Shown here: positions 17,490-30,520 of the stretch, in pieces | Numbering within the stretch: the first letter of the stretch is position 1 | Layout of the letters: every line of letters begins with the position of its first letter | Assembly (NCBI GenBank): GCA_021324155.1 | Contig: JAJPJQ010000026.1 | Coordinates: forward strand, 1 to 54,110 | DNA: 54,110 nt | Source: Pseudomonadota bacterium | GTDB lineage: Bacteria > Desulfobacterota > Binatia > UBA9968 | Direction of reading: 5' to 3' | The notes under the pieces: generated by a model | What the model saw: only the letters and a program-made list of their open reading frames with translations | Database searches by the model: none | What the model was told of the DNA's origin: nothing | Translations under genes and position numbers: made by a program

Positions 17490-17493
<4 letters not shown>
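16978..17493 (+). CDS. Lrp/AsnC-family transcriptional regulator
   Basis: A 171-residue regulator. The N-terminal winged helix-turn-helix reads [19 protein letters not shown] then [19 protein letters not shown] (residues 2-45). The AsnC/RAM effector domain covers about residues 65-145 ([27 protein letters not shown]). A basic tail of about 20 residues extends past the usual end. The start is GTG, with AAGAGG seven bases upstream. Its stop overlaps the gltB start by four bases (ATGA), so it is translated with glutamate synthase. Lrp-type proteins sense amino acids and control gltBD in enteric bacteria, so local control is a strong inference. Confidence 0.93.
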
Positions 17494-22085
<4,592 letters not shown>

Positions 22086-22160
22086 CCCGGCGGCCGATAA
22101 ACGCCCATCTACGGTGGTGCGCTCGAAACGCTTCGCTCGACGTACTGCAAGAGGTAAGAA

Positions 22161-22180
22161 GGGCACGGCGTGCCGTGCCC
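22161..22180. repeat. Palindromic REP-like hairpin between gltB and gltD
   Basis: GGGCACGG, CGTG, CCGTGCCC is a perfect 8-bp stem with a four-base loop in the gltB-gltD gap. No T-tract follows, so it is not a terminator. Similar GC-rich palindromes are scattered as REP-like repeats in many genomes, and one here could tune the ratio of the two subunits by RNA processing. Only this copy is in the window. Confidence 0.5.
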
Positions 22181-22223
22181 CAGGGTTGAATTTCGAAATT
22201 TCATAGAGGGGAAATTTAGAGGA

Positions 22224-23705
22224 ATGGGAAAACCGACAGGCTTCATGGAATACGCGCGCGAGCTGCCGCTCGACCGCTCGCCGAAGGAGCGCGTGCGCGA
22301 CTGGAAGGAATTTCACGAGCACTTCGCGGAGGAGAAACTGCGCACGCAGGGTTCGCGCTGCATGGACTGCGGCATTCCGTTCTGCCACACGGGCACGCTG
22401 ATCAGCGGCATGGCTTCGGGCTGCCCGGTGAACAATCTCATCCCCGAGTGGAACGATCTCATTTACCGCGGCCTCTGGCGCGAGGCGCTGGAGCGGTTGC
22501 ACAAGACGAATAATTTTCCCGAGTTCACGGGCCGCGTCTGCCCCGCGCCGTGTGAGGGCTCGTGCGTGCTCGGCATGAACGCCGATCCGGTGACGATCAA
22601 GACGATCGAGGCGGCGATCATCGACAACGGCTTCGCGCAGGGCTGGGTCGAGGCCGAGCCGCCGGCCAAGCGGACGGGGAAAAAAGTCGCCGTCGTGGGC
22701 TCCGGGCCGTCGGGCCTCGCCGCCGCCGCGCAGCTCAACCGCGCCGGCCATCTCGTCACCGTCTACGAGCGCGCCGACCGCATCGGCGGATTATTGATGT
22801 ACGGCATCCCGAACATGAAGCTCGACAAAACGCTCGTGCAGCGCCGCGTCGATCTCATGGCGGCGGAGGGCGTGAAGTTCGTCACCAACACCGCCGTCGG
22901 CGACAATCTCCCGGCCGCGAAGCTGAAGAAAGAATTCGACGCCATTGTCCTCTGCATGGGCGCGACCAAGCCGCGCGATCTCCCCGTGCCGGGGCGCGAG
23001 CTCAAGGGCATCCACTTCGCGATGGAATTTCTCCACGCCAACACGAAGTCCTTGCTCGACTCCAAGCACAAGGACGGAAAATATATTTCCGCGAAAGATA
23101 AGAACGTGATCGTGATCGGCGGCGGCGACACCGGCACCGACTGCGTCGGCACCGCGATGCGCCACGGCTGCAAGAGCCTCGTGCAGCTGGAGATCCTGCC
23201 GCGTCCGCCGGACGCGCGCCAGCCCGACAACCCGTGGCCCGAGTGGCCCAAGGTCTACAAGCTCGACTACGGCCAGGAAGAAGCCGCGGCGCGCTTCGGC
23301 GCCGACCCGCGCATGTACGTCATGTCGCCGCAGAAGTTCGTCGGCGACGCGGACGGCCACGTGAAAGAGCTGCACGCCGTTTCGGTCGAGTGGACGCGCA
23401 ACAACGGCGCCTTCGTGCCGAAGAACGTCGAGGGCACGGAAAAAGTCTTTCCCGCCGACCTCGTCCTCCTCGCGATGGGATTCTTAGGCCCCGAGCAGAA
23501 GATTCTCGAAGACCTCGGCGTCGAGCGCGACCCGCGCAGCAACGCGAAAGCCGAGCACGGCAAGTTTGCGACCTCGGTTCCCGGCGTCTTCGCGGCCGGC
23601 GACTGCCGCCGCGGCCAGAGCCTGGTCGTCTGGGCGATCAACGAGGGCCGGGGCGCGGCGCGGGAGTGCGATCGGTTTTTGATGGGCGAGACGGGGTTGC
23701 CGTAG
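22224..23705 (+). CDS. gltD: Glutamate synthase small subunit
   Basis: A 493-residue NADPH-oxidising subunit that feeds electrons through FAD and 4Fe-4S clusters to GltB. The N-terminal cluster ligands are [15 protein letters not shown], then GCPVNN and [16 protein letters not shown]. The FAD-binding Rossmann motif is [17 protein letters not shown], and the NADPH motif is [15 protein letters not shown]. The C-terminal [20 protein letters not shown] is the usual flavin-contacting segment. AGAGGA precedes the chosen ATG. The AT-richer island begins within about 30 bases of its stop. Confidence 0.97.
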   Translation: MGKPTGFMEYARELPLDRSPKERVRDWKEFHEHFAEEKLRTQGSRCMDCGIPFCHTGTLISGMASGCPVNNLIPEWNDLIYRGLWREALERLHKTNNFPEFTGRVCPAPCEGSCVLGMNADPVTIKTIEAAIIDNGFAQGWVEAEPPAKRTGKKVAVVGSGPSGLAAAAQLNRAGHLVTVYERADRIGGLLMYGIPNMKLDKTLVQRRVDLMAAEGVKFVTNTAVGDNLPAAKLKKEFDAIVLCMGATKPRDLPVPGRELKGIHFAMEFLHANTKSLLDSKHKDGKYISAKDKNVIVIGGGDTGTDCVGTAMRHGCKSLVQLEILPRPPDARQPDNPWPEWPKVYKLDYGQEEAAARFGADPRMYVMSPQKFVGDADGHVKELHAVSVEWTRNNGAFVPKNVEGTEKVFPADLVLLAMGFLGPEQKILEDLGVERDPRSNAKAEHGKFATSVPGVFAAGDCRRGQSLVVWAINEGRGAARECDRFLMGETGLP

Positions 23706-23737
23706 GGGGCGAAGCCTCAGTATCATCCGCGAGGGAA

Positions 23738-24322
23738 ATGACGAGAGTCTCTGAAGACGTTGTCGTCTGGGAGTATATTCGTTGGCAGGAAAAGTATCAG
23801 CATTGGCAACGTGGATATCTTCTTAAAACGCCTAATTTTCAAGATCACGTAGAAAATCGATTGCGTTGGCAAATGTTATCCGGAGAGGGTGGGTTTCCGG
23901 GCGACCAGGGACAAGTTGGTAGAATAAGATATTACCCGAATCCTTTATTACCACCGTATTCGTGGGACAACGACACAGTAACGACGGGCATATTGCAGCA
24001 AGCGTTCTTGAATTATACCGGTCACAATCGACAGTTGCTCCCACTTGACAGTGTCGCGAGAGCATTTTTAGGAACAAACACGTTGCCGTTTCCATTCAGC
24101 GGTGACAACACGCGAGTGGTCCATGAAAATTTACGAAGATTGAACAACCAAATGGACCTAGATGACTTCAATGCAATAATATTCTGTCGGCCAACTCCAG
24201 GTTTACCCCAAAATGCATATCGAATTGTTGAAGGGACTAAGAGAGCGATTGCATACCGAATTGCGCAGCTCCAACGCGTGAAATTATCTCCTATCAACGG
24301 GTATTTTGGCAACTACCCTTAG
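23738..24322 (+). CDS. Unknown protein, possible ParB/sulfiredoxin-like fold (island gene 1)
   Basis: A 194-residue protein that I cannot place with certainty. The N-terminal 60 residues are rich in Trp and Arg/Gln (VVVWEYIRWQEKYQHWQRGY). The C-terminal half ends with AYRIVEGTKRAIAYRIAQL near residues 158-176, after IIFCRPTPG. This pattern resembles the 'VDGHHRxxA' segment of ParB/Srx-fold domains, though the His is replaced by Thr-Lys. GAGGG precedes the ATG. Base composition is clearly AT-richer than in gltD. The helicase gene starts about 40 bases downstream, so the two probably form an operon. The island setting suggests a DNA-linked role (inference). Confidence 0.6.
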   Translation: MTRVSEDVVVWEYIRWQEKYQHWQRGYLLKTPNFQDHVENRLRWQMLSGEGGFPGDQGQVGRIRYYPNPLLPPYSWDNDTVTTGILQQAFLNYTGHNRQLLPLDSVARAFLGTNTLPFPFSGDNTRVVHENLRRLNNQMDLDDFNAIIFCRPTPGLPQNAYRIVEGTKRAIAYRIAQLQRVKLSPINGYFGNYP

Positions 24323-24363
24323 GGTTAGAGTGATCCAGAGTCGCATGAATTTGGAGTAGGGCT

Positions 24364-26428
24364 TTGCCAATAACACCCGCTCAAAAAGCAGGCCGAGCAA
24401 AGACAATGGGCTGCTGCTAGAGATTCGGCACCACAAGTGCGGTTAGTCGCAGGACCTGGTACCGGCAAATCACACACCATTGAAAAACGTGTCGCGCACC
24501 TACTACTGAACGGTGCGACACCAAACAATCTATTTGTCATTTCGTTCACTCGGGCAACTTGTATTGAGTTGAAGGTACGTATTCAGGCGTACTGCTCAAC
24601 TCTGCCATGCGCTTCAACGGCCGCCAGCGTTCAGGTCTCGACTATGCATTCACTCGCGCTGCGGATTCTCCGGCGGGCAAATTTATTAACCTCTTATCCG
24701 AGTACTCCAATTATTTTAGACGACTGGGAGCAGGACGAGATCTATGACAGGGAACTAGCGACAACTTTAGGGTGCATCCCAACCCGTGCATCTCAAATTC
24801 GTTTAGCCCATGATGCACAATGGCAAACTCTTAATCCGCAATATCTCAATCAGGCCCAGATCACTGCTACTGAGGTGCAAGGATTCAATTCCTTCCATGC
24901 AGCGCGTACTAATCTTTACAGCTGCGTGCTCCCTGGCGAGGTAATTTACAAATGTGTAGAGGCGATGAGATTGGGATCATTGCAGGCTAGTCAGTTGCCA
25001 CCGATCGACCATTTAATTGTGGATGAGTACCAAGACCTGAATGCATGTGACCAGGAATTTGTTCACCAACTATGTATTAATAATGCTGTCTTATTCATTG
25101 CCGGAGACGATGATCAGAGTATCTACTCATTTCGGCATGCAAACCCAAATGGGATTGTTCAATTTTCAACGACGTACCCGTCTAGTTCAACCCATATCTT
25201 GACCGATTGCTTTCGATGCACTCCCGCGATTGTTCAAGCGGCAACTCAGCTCATCCAGCATAACCCAAGCCGAGTTCCTAAGGCGCTCATTTCACTTTAC
25301 GGTTCAGCTGTTCCGCCTGTGCAAGGAAAATTGTTGGTTTGGTCTTTCCACAACGCACAAGTAGAAGCGCAAGCTATCGCTCAATCGTGTCAGCAACTTT
25401 TGCAATCGGGAATGGCGGGGCGCGAAGACGAGATAGTCATTCTTATAGCGAATAGACCGCTTCAGTTGGATATCCTTACACAGGAACTTGGCAATCTTGG
25501 TCTTCCTTTCGACCCGCCTAAGGGTGCAGGTTTGATAGACGAATATGAAGCAATACGTGCCGTTTACGCAATGTTGCGGATTCTGCACGATTTAGAAACC
25601 GGCCAAGAGGATTACCCGGCGCATCGAGATATTCTCGGACTTCTCAGTGGTGTCGGCCATACCACCGCTAAAGGCATTGCAGACGCCTGCATTGCGAACA
25701 ACCACAATTTTCGCGGCCTCTTTTATTTAACTTCAGTTCCAAGTTGGCTGTCTGGGAGATCGACATCGGCGGTTCAGCGCGTATCAACGACAGTTCAGAG
25801 CATCCGTTCTTGGGGTCTTACAGATACAATCGCATCACGAACGACCGACATTTCTGCATTGCTGTCTTCGCAAATTTTCAATTCAGGACAAAATGCTGCG
25901 ACGCATCTACAAATTTGGAATGCTCTCGCCAGCGCATTGCCAGCCGACATGCACCTTGCCGAGTTACTTGAATTCCTAGCGGCGAAAACAGAGTCAGATC
26001 AACAAGCGATTCTAAATGTAGTTAACGCACGTTTAGGTTTGTCGGAAGGTCAAACGTTATCGTCAGTGCCGAAACGTATTCGAATTCTGACAATGCACGG
26101 AGCAAAAGGCCTCAGCGGCAAAGTTGTGTTTATTCCATCCGCCGAACAAGGCATTATACCAAATTTCAAAGCGTTGCAGGCCACTGGGCTTTTGATTGAA
26201 CAACGCCGGTTATTCTATGTCTCCGTTACTAGGACAATGGCCTGTTGCATTATCTCGCATGCGGCACAACATTCGGGCGCGCAAGCGATGGCATTACAGC
26301 AGAGACCAGATGTCCGGCTTTCGCGTTCACAGTTTTTAAACGAAATGAACGTTGCAAGTGTCACGCGAAGTTCAGGATTAACGGCCGCTGAAGCCGCAGC
26401 GATTGTTAATGATATTAGGAATCTATAG
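24364..26428 (+). CDS. UvrD/Rep/PcrA-type superfamily 1 DNA helicase with an N-terminal frameshift (island gene 2)
   Basis: About 687 residues if intact. All SF1A motifs are legible: I AGPGTGKS, Ia ISFTRATCIELK, Ib STMHSLALRILR, II IVDEYQDLN, III AGDDDQSIYSFRHAN, IV DCFRCTPA, V TMHGAKGLSGKVVF and VI RLFYVSVTRT. From a GTG at 24437 the frame begins just before motif I and lacks the Q motif. The missing start lies in another frame: TTG at 24364, behind GGAG, encodes MPITPAQK, a normal Q motif. It joins the helicase frame if one A is removed from the AAAAA run at 24383-24387. This could be a real mutation, an assembly error or programmed shifting. Such helicases partner nucleases in repair and in some phage-defence systems. 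Confidence 0.88.
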
Positions 26429-26527
26429 GGCGCGGACTTTGTGAAGCCGCGTGGTTGACGCCTTCAGGAGGGACAAAAAAGGTCGGAACTTTTCTTGCGC
26501 GGTGTTAAGTGTCTAAGTAGGACATCA

Positions 26528-27217
26528 ATGCTCAAGCGATATAAGAACGAGTTTCTATCGGTGATTCAGCAAGCCGGTCTCGATCCGCTCGACTTCGTGG
26601 CTGTGGAGACGACATACGATGGGCAGCTTGTATTCATGCTCCGTTATAAAGAAACCGATCTCAAATTCATAGCTCGCAATGACGGACAGAATTCCCATTC
26701 GTTCCTTTATTCGTATACTCCTTTTTTTCCTGGTCAGCGTGTGAGAATGGTAGGCTACTTACCTGAACAAGGCTACGATAGTTTCAAAACAGTACTTAGA
26801 GGATTTCAGAGTTGGATTGCGGATCATGTAAACGAGTGTATCGCCGACGAGTCTGTACCTGACCTATGGCAAGCATTGCAAGCAGGCGCATTTCTTTCAG
26901 AGAAATCGGTCAAGGAACATGATGAGTCGTTCTTTAGCGAGCCAGAAAAGGTCCAAATAAAAATCGCTCTGATATCTTTTCAACAGGCGACGGTCGAGCA
27001 GTTTCATCCCTCAGCCGATCAGCTAGTAGCCATTGAGAAGCAGATCAACTACCTCAGTGACGCTGTCGAACGGCTTAACAGATTTGACTGGAAAGGAGTC
27101 GCTATATCGACTCTTATCGGAATTTGCACAAACTTAGGCCTGGATACGGAACGCGGAAGGCAGTTGTACGGGATTTTTCAGCAGGCCATGACGGCGGTTT
27201 TACATTTATTGAAATGA
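26528..27217 (+). CDS. Unknown protein with a hydrophobic C-terminal segment (island gene 3)
   Basis: A 229-residue protein, not recognised. The N-terminal half (residues 1-100) looks like a compact alpha/beta domain (VAVETTYDGQLVFMLRYKET, LKFIARNDGQNSHSF). A helical region follows. The C-terminal 60 residues (KQINYLSDAVERLNRFDWKG followed by VAISTLIGICTNLGL) combine an amphipathic helix with a short hydrophobic stretch that could touch a membrane or form an oligomer core. ATG 26528 is preferred over an upstream TTG at 26495. It lies about 100 bases after the helicase stop in the same AT-richer island. Role unknown. Confidence 0.6.
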   Translation: MLKRYKNEFLSVIQQAGLDPLDFVAVETTYDGQLVFMLRYKETDLKFIARNDGQNSHSFLYSYTPFFPGQRVRMVGYLPEQGYDSFKTVLRGFQSWIADHVNECIADESVPDLWQALQAGAFLSEKSVKEHDESFFSEPEKVQIKIALISFQQATVEQFHPSADQLVAIEKQINYLSDAVERLNRFDWKGVAISTLIGICTNLGLDTERGRQLYGIFQQAMTAVLHLLK

Positions 27218-27254
27218 AGAATAGGTAGCCGCATCGCAAGCGCTAGTAGATCTC

Positions 27255-27313
27255 GTGTAGATTTGGGGTCAAGTCTTGCAATAACACATTGCTACCGCCG
27301 CGCAAACCGCGCC
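27255..27313. repeat. Short repeat/relic at the right border of the island
   Basis: GCAAT-AACAC-ATTGC (27278-27292) is a small dyad inside a GGGGTCAAGTCTTGCAATA-type sequence, reminiscent of the repeats that flank REP-associated or IS200-like transposase genes. It abuts a 22-base segment (27292-27313) that recurs with two mismatches at 29465-29486. It marks where composition returns to GC-rich. The mobile-element link is from memory and uncertain. Confidence 0.35.
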
Positions 27314-27328
27314 CGCTGATTGACGGAC

Positions 27329-27703
27329 TCAGAGGCTCTGGATCACCGCCATGATATTTCCTTCCGTGTCCTTGAACCATGCGGCCTTGGCGCCGCCGCC
27401 GGTCGCGATGCCTTTCTCGTCCACGCCGGGCAGGTCGTACTTCTCGAACTTGACGCCGCGCGCCGTCAGCTCCGCGACCTCTCGTTCTATGTCCTCGACT
27501 TGCCAGAACGCCTGGCTCGCCTGGGAGGTGCCTGCGTTCGGTGTCGGATACAGGAAGCACGCGGTGCCCGAGCCAAACTCGTAGACAACGCCGCCTGCCG
27601 TCTCCTGCTTCGGCTTGAAGCCCAACGTCTGCTCATAGAACTTGCGCGCACGGGCGACATTTTTCGCCGGGATATACGAATACATCGGAGCTTTTTGCAG
27701 CAT
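27329..27703 (-). CDS. VOC-family (glyoxalase/bleomycin-resistance-like) protein
   Basis: A 124-residue protein with the paired beta-alpha-beta-beta-beta modules of the vicinal oxygen chelate fold. PAKNVARARKFYEQTLGFKP opens the first module and VEDIEREVAELTARGVKFEK the second. WFKDTEGNIMAVIQ is the usual end, with the metal-ligand Glu position present. A perfect GAGGAGG lies before the ATG at 27703. Substrate is unknown; members act as isomerases, dioxygenases or antibiotic-binding proteins. High GC separates it from the island just upstream on the plus strand. Confidence 0.88.
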   Translation of the reverse strand: MLQKAPMYSYIPAKNVARARKFYEQTLGFKPKQETAGGVVYEFGSGTACFLYPTPNAGTSQASQAFWQVEDIEREVAELTARGVKFEKYDLPGVDEKGIATGGGAKAAWFKDTEGNIMAVIQSL

Positions 27704-27859
27704 GGTACCCTCCTCGGAGACGGTTGGCCCCGTCCCTAACAGGTAGTCGAAGAGGGCGTGGTGGAAATCGACAGTGGAAGCCGCCCTCTATAAATTATTT
27801 TAAGCTTAAATCGAAGCCTTGCGATAGAGAGGCTCTTCGTCGATATTTGCCCGCAACCG

Positions 27860-28492
27860 CTAGTAAAGCTCGGTCTTCAACCGCTCGGCGTATTTCGCGT
27901 CATACTCTTTCGCATAGGCGGCGTCCTTGCCGTCGCGCGCGGCGGCGAACTCGCCGTGGGTCGGCGCGGCGGTCGGCCGGTCGGCGGACTCCCAGAGCTT
28001 GGCGCGCACGAGCGCCTTGGGGCAGTGGTTGAAGGCTTCCTCGACCGTGACGACGATGACGACGCGCGGCGGCTTGCCGCCGACCTCGAAGCGCTTCATC
28101 AGCTCCGGGTCGGTGCTGATCTTCGCGCTGCCGTTGACGCGGTAGGTGTTATTCATTCCGGGAATCAGAAAAATAATGCCGACCTTCGGATTCGCGAGCA
28201 GGTTCTTGAGCCCGTCGAGGCGGTTGTTGCCCGGGCGGTCGGGAATCAGCAGGGTGCGATCGTCGAGGAGCTGAACGAACCCCGGCACATCGCCCTTGGG
28301 CGAGCAGTCCATGGTTTTCCCGTTCGAGGTCGCGAGCATGAGGAAGGGCGATGCCGCGATGAACTCGCGCCCGATCTCGCTGATATAGGGCCTTTCCTTG
28401 GTAGCGGTCTGGGGCGCGGGCTTGGCATAAATCTTCGCGAGGTCGTCGACCGAAGTCAGGGTGTAAGCGTCGTTCCCGTTTTTCGTATTCAT
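27860..28492 (-). CDS. Pyridoxamine 5'-phosphate oxidase-family FMN-binding protein
   Basis: A 210-residue protein of the PPOX split-barrel superfamily, similar to the MSMEG_1061 group. The pattern FIAASPFLMLATSNGKTMDC, then SPKGDVPGFV, LLIPDRPGNNRLDGLKNLLA and PKVGIIFLIPGMNNTYRVNG matches FMN-binding barrels that act on flavins or F420-like substrates. It is longer at both ends than a minimal PPOX domain. It starts at ATG 28492 and stands alone, divergent from the isochorismatase-like gene. The precise reaction cannot be inferred. Confidence 0.87.
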   Translation of the reverse strand: MNTKNGNDAYTLTSVDDLAKIYAKPAPQTATKERPYISEIGREFIAASPFLMLATSNGKTMDCSPKGDVPGFVQLLDDRTLLIPDRPGNNRLDGLKNLLANPKVGIIFLIPGMNNTYRVNGSAKISTDPELMKRFEVGGKPPRVVIVVTVEEAFNHCPKALVRAKLWESADRPTAAPTHGEFAAARDGKDAAYAKEYDAKYAERLKTELY

Positions 28493-28724
28493 GTCATGGT
28501 CCCCCTTTGCGGGCGTGAAAAACTATCCCAGAAAATAGCATACGAAATAAAATAGCGACAGAGCCGTTTTAGTGGTGAACAACGAGGCGATTTAGGCCGG
28601 AGAAAAGAAATTGATATCGCTCCTACTCGTATGATATAGCGTTTTCGCCTGCTTGGAAAAGGTTCTTCAAAAGATCCTATGCATATGTCGGAACCGAAAC
28701 ACTCGCCCCACAGGAGATTCCAAT

Positions 28725-29393
28725 ATGAGGTTTCCTCGTGCGTTGGGCTTTTTGAGCATTCTCGCTGTAGCGCTTTTTTTCGGAGAAGCTGAAGGAGCGC
28801 AACCGGCCATGGACACTGCCGCCAAAATGGTGACTCTGCAAATGCCGGCGATCCCCGAGCCGGCCCGCGTCACGATCGATCCCAAGAGCACCGCTCTGGT
28901 CGTGCTCGACTATGTCGAGGATATCTGCAGCCGGCAGCCGAACTGCAAAAACAAGATGGTGCCCGCCATGACTCCATTCATGGAGCGGGTGCGCAAAGCA
29001 GGCCTCACCGTGGCCTACGGGACGCGCGCGCAGAACCAGACCATGTGGCTGAAAGAGGTTGCTCCCGCTGCGAACGATATCAGGGTCAATAACACGGCGC
29101 AGGACCGATTCTACAACACCGATCTCGACAAAGAGTTGAAGGCAAAGGGCATCAAGACGCTGATCATCGTCGGCTGGAAGATCAGCGGTTCGGTGACCTA
29201 TACATCGGTCGGAGCGATGGCGCGCGATTACACCGTCGTCATTCCGGTGGACACGACCGCGGCGGCCACCGACTATGAGACCACGATCGGTTTTTATAAT
29301 GTCTTGAATTCGGGCAATGCAAACCTGAAAAACGAGCCTCTGAAGTCAAAATCCGTGACGCTCAGCCGCACGGACATGATCACATTCCAATGA
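28725..29393 (+). CDS. Exported isochorismatase-like protein lacking the usual catalytic residues
   Basis: A 222-residue protein with a signal peptide (residues 1-24, ending EAEGA) and an isochorismatase/cysteine-hydrolase fold: TALVVLDYVEDIC (Asp62), MTPFMERVRKAGLTVAYG, and TLIIVGWKISGSVTYTSVGA. In active members the Gly-containing strand ends in a nucleophilic Cys. Here that position is Ser156 (SGSV), and the Lys position falls at Asn122-123 (VNNTAQDRF). Only the Asp of the triad is retained. An export signal is also unusual for the family. CAGGAG precedes the chosen ATG. It may be a non-hydrolytic relative or use different chemistry. Confidence 0.83.
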   Translation: MRFPRALGFLSILAVALFFGEAEGAQPAMDTAAKMVTLQMPAIPEPARVTIDPKSTALVVLDYVEDICSRQPNCKNKMVPAMTPFMERVRKAGLTVAYGTRAQNQTMWLKEVAPAANDIRVNNTAQDRFYNTDLDKELKAKGIKTLIIVGWKISGSVTYTSVGAMARDYTVVIPVDTTAAATDYETTIGFYNVLNSGNANLKNEPLKSKSVTLSRTDMITFQ

Positions 29394-29721
29394 GCGCCGG
29401 CCAATAAGGCGTCACCGGGTCGATTCGCGGGTAGATTCGGAATCGGGTCTTTAATTTGGCTTTCCTACCTCCGCGCAAACCGCACCAGGTCGGAGTCCTC
29501 GACGCTTTGAAATCTTCTCGACTTTGACGCGGGTCTCCGCGGCGGCGAGGTGTTCCACGCTGCGGCCGGGCAGCCGCGTCAGTGAAAGTTTTTGGAGCAG
29601 TCGCTGGATTATGAGACGCCGCTGAGGTACGAAATAGGTGTCGCTAAACTGTCCACCGAATCCTGGTCAACTCAACCTACCCCGCAGTGCGACGTTTGTC
29701 ACGAGGAGGTAAAATGAGACG
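29394..29721. other. Gene-poor stretch with possible decayed minus-strand coding remnant
   Basis: About 330 bases without a convincing gene. On the minus strand, an open segment ends ...DLVRFARR-stop at 29467, and a neighbouring frame carries SLTRLPGRSVEHLAAAETRV, as if a gene end had decayed by frameshifts. A 22-base repeat of the segment at 27292 lies at 29465-29486. AGGAGGT at 29704-29710 belongs to the next plus-strand gene. Confidence 0.3.
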
Positions 29722-30165
29722 ATGAAAGCGCAACCGTTTGTTGTAACCCCGAAGGATTACGATCCCGCGTTGAACGTGCTCGGTATCAAGGTGACCGTGC
29801 TGGCTTCAAACACAGCGACGCAGGCCTACGAGATCACGCGGCAGCAGGGTCAGGCGGGAATCGGTCCGCCTCCGCATAGCCACAACTGGGACGAGTCCTT
29901 CTATGTCATCGCCGGCGAAGTCGAGTTCACCTGCTCCGGCAAGAGCGTCGTATGTTCGCCCGGCACGCTTGTTCACGTGCCCGCCGGAACGGTGCATAGC
30001 TTTCGCTATCTTGCCGACGGCTGCGACGTGCTCGAAATCACCGGGCAAGGCGGCACCGCCACACAGATGTTCACTGCCGTCAGCAAGTCGATTCCTGCCG
30101 ATGCCCCTGAGGTTCCCAAACTGTTAGAGGTGTTGAAGCAAAACGGCGTAACCGTGCAGGCGTGA
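29722..30165 (+). CDS. Cupin-domain protein
   Basis: A 147-residue single-domain cupin. Motif 1 is GPPPHSHNWDESFYVIAGEVEF, which supplies His-His-Glu metal ligands; motif 2 is GTLVHVPAGTVHSFRY with the last His. It begins KAQPFVVTPKDYD and has no signal peptide. The AGGAGG at 29704-29709 is better spaced for an ATG at 29714, which opens a three-codon frame (M-R-R-stop) whose TGA overlaps this ATG, so translation may be coupled. Cupins of this size include dioxygenases, isomerases and sugar-binding proteins; the reaction is unknown. Confidence 0.88.
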   Translation: MKAQPFVVTPKDYDPALNVLGIKVTVLASNTATQAYEITRQQGQAGIGPPPHSHNWDESFYVIAGEVEFTCSGKSVVCSPGTLVHVPAGTVHSFRYLADGCDVLEITGQGGTATQMFTAVSKSIPADAPEVPKLLEVLKQNGVTVQA

Positions 30166-30413
30166 GGTTACATCGGGCGACCCGATCGGCGTTCCAAGCG
30201 TGCGCGGGCGTAAACGCGCGCGCAGGAAATCGAGAAAGATCGTCTCGCGGCCGGCGAGCGCCGCTTTAATCTCATTCTTCGCCTGCTCGACGGTGATGCG
30301 TTCGCGATAAAGCCGGGCAGCGCGGCGGCGATACGGACCAATCCCAGCGTCCGGCTGGGAAGTTTTCCGAAGACCCCTTTGGGGTTGAGCCGTCGCGCGG
30401 CCGATGTCTTCAT
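30166..30413 (-). pseudogene. Frameshifted fragment related to the N-terminus of the LuxE/PaaK-like gene at 49168
   Basis: Read on the minus strand, one frame from ATG 30413 gives LGLVRIAAALPGF. It then continues in a second frame as YRERITVEQAKNEIKAALAG and FLDFLRARL, with a later return to the first frame at VYAR. This matches the start of the 49168 protein (ELGIFLPGYFRKTLSVAEAK, FLELVRSRIYA) in order and spacing. At least one frameshift and the missing remainder show a decayed copy. It lies between a cupin and a GST gene. The relation was judged by eye; the frame changes are visible in the sequence. Confidence 0.6.
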
Positions 30414-30520
30414 GCCGGATCGAATACATAATCGGAGAAAATGGCGCCGTAATTGATTGCACTCATAGCGCGGCAGTAATAGATTCGGATCGGATTCGAA
30501 CAATTACGGAGGAGACTCTG

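Noticed and set aside
22161-22180. Terminator between gltB and gltD
   Set aside because: The stem is strong but no run of T follows, and gltD would be cut off from its partner.
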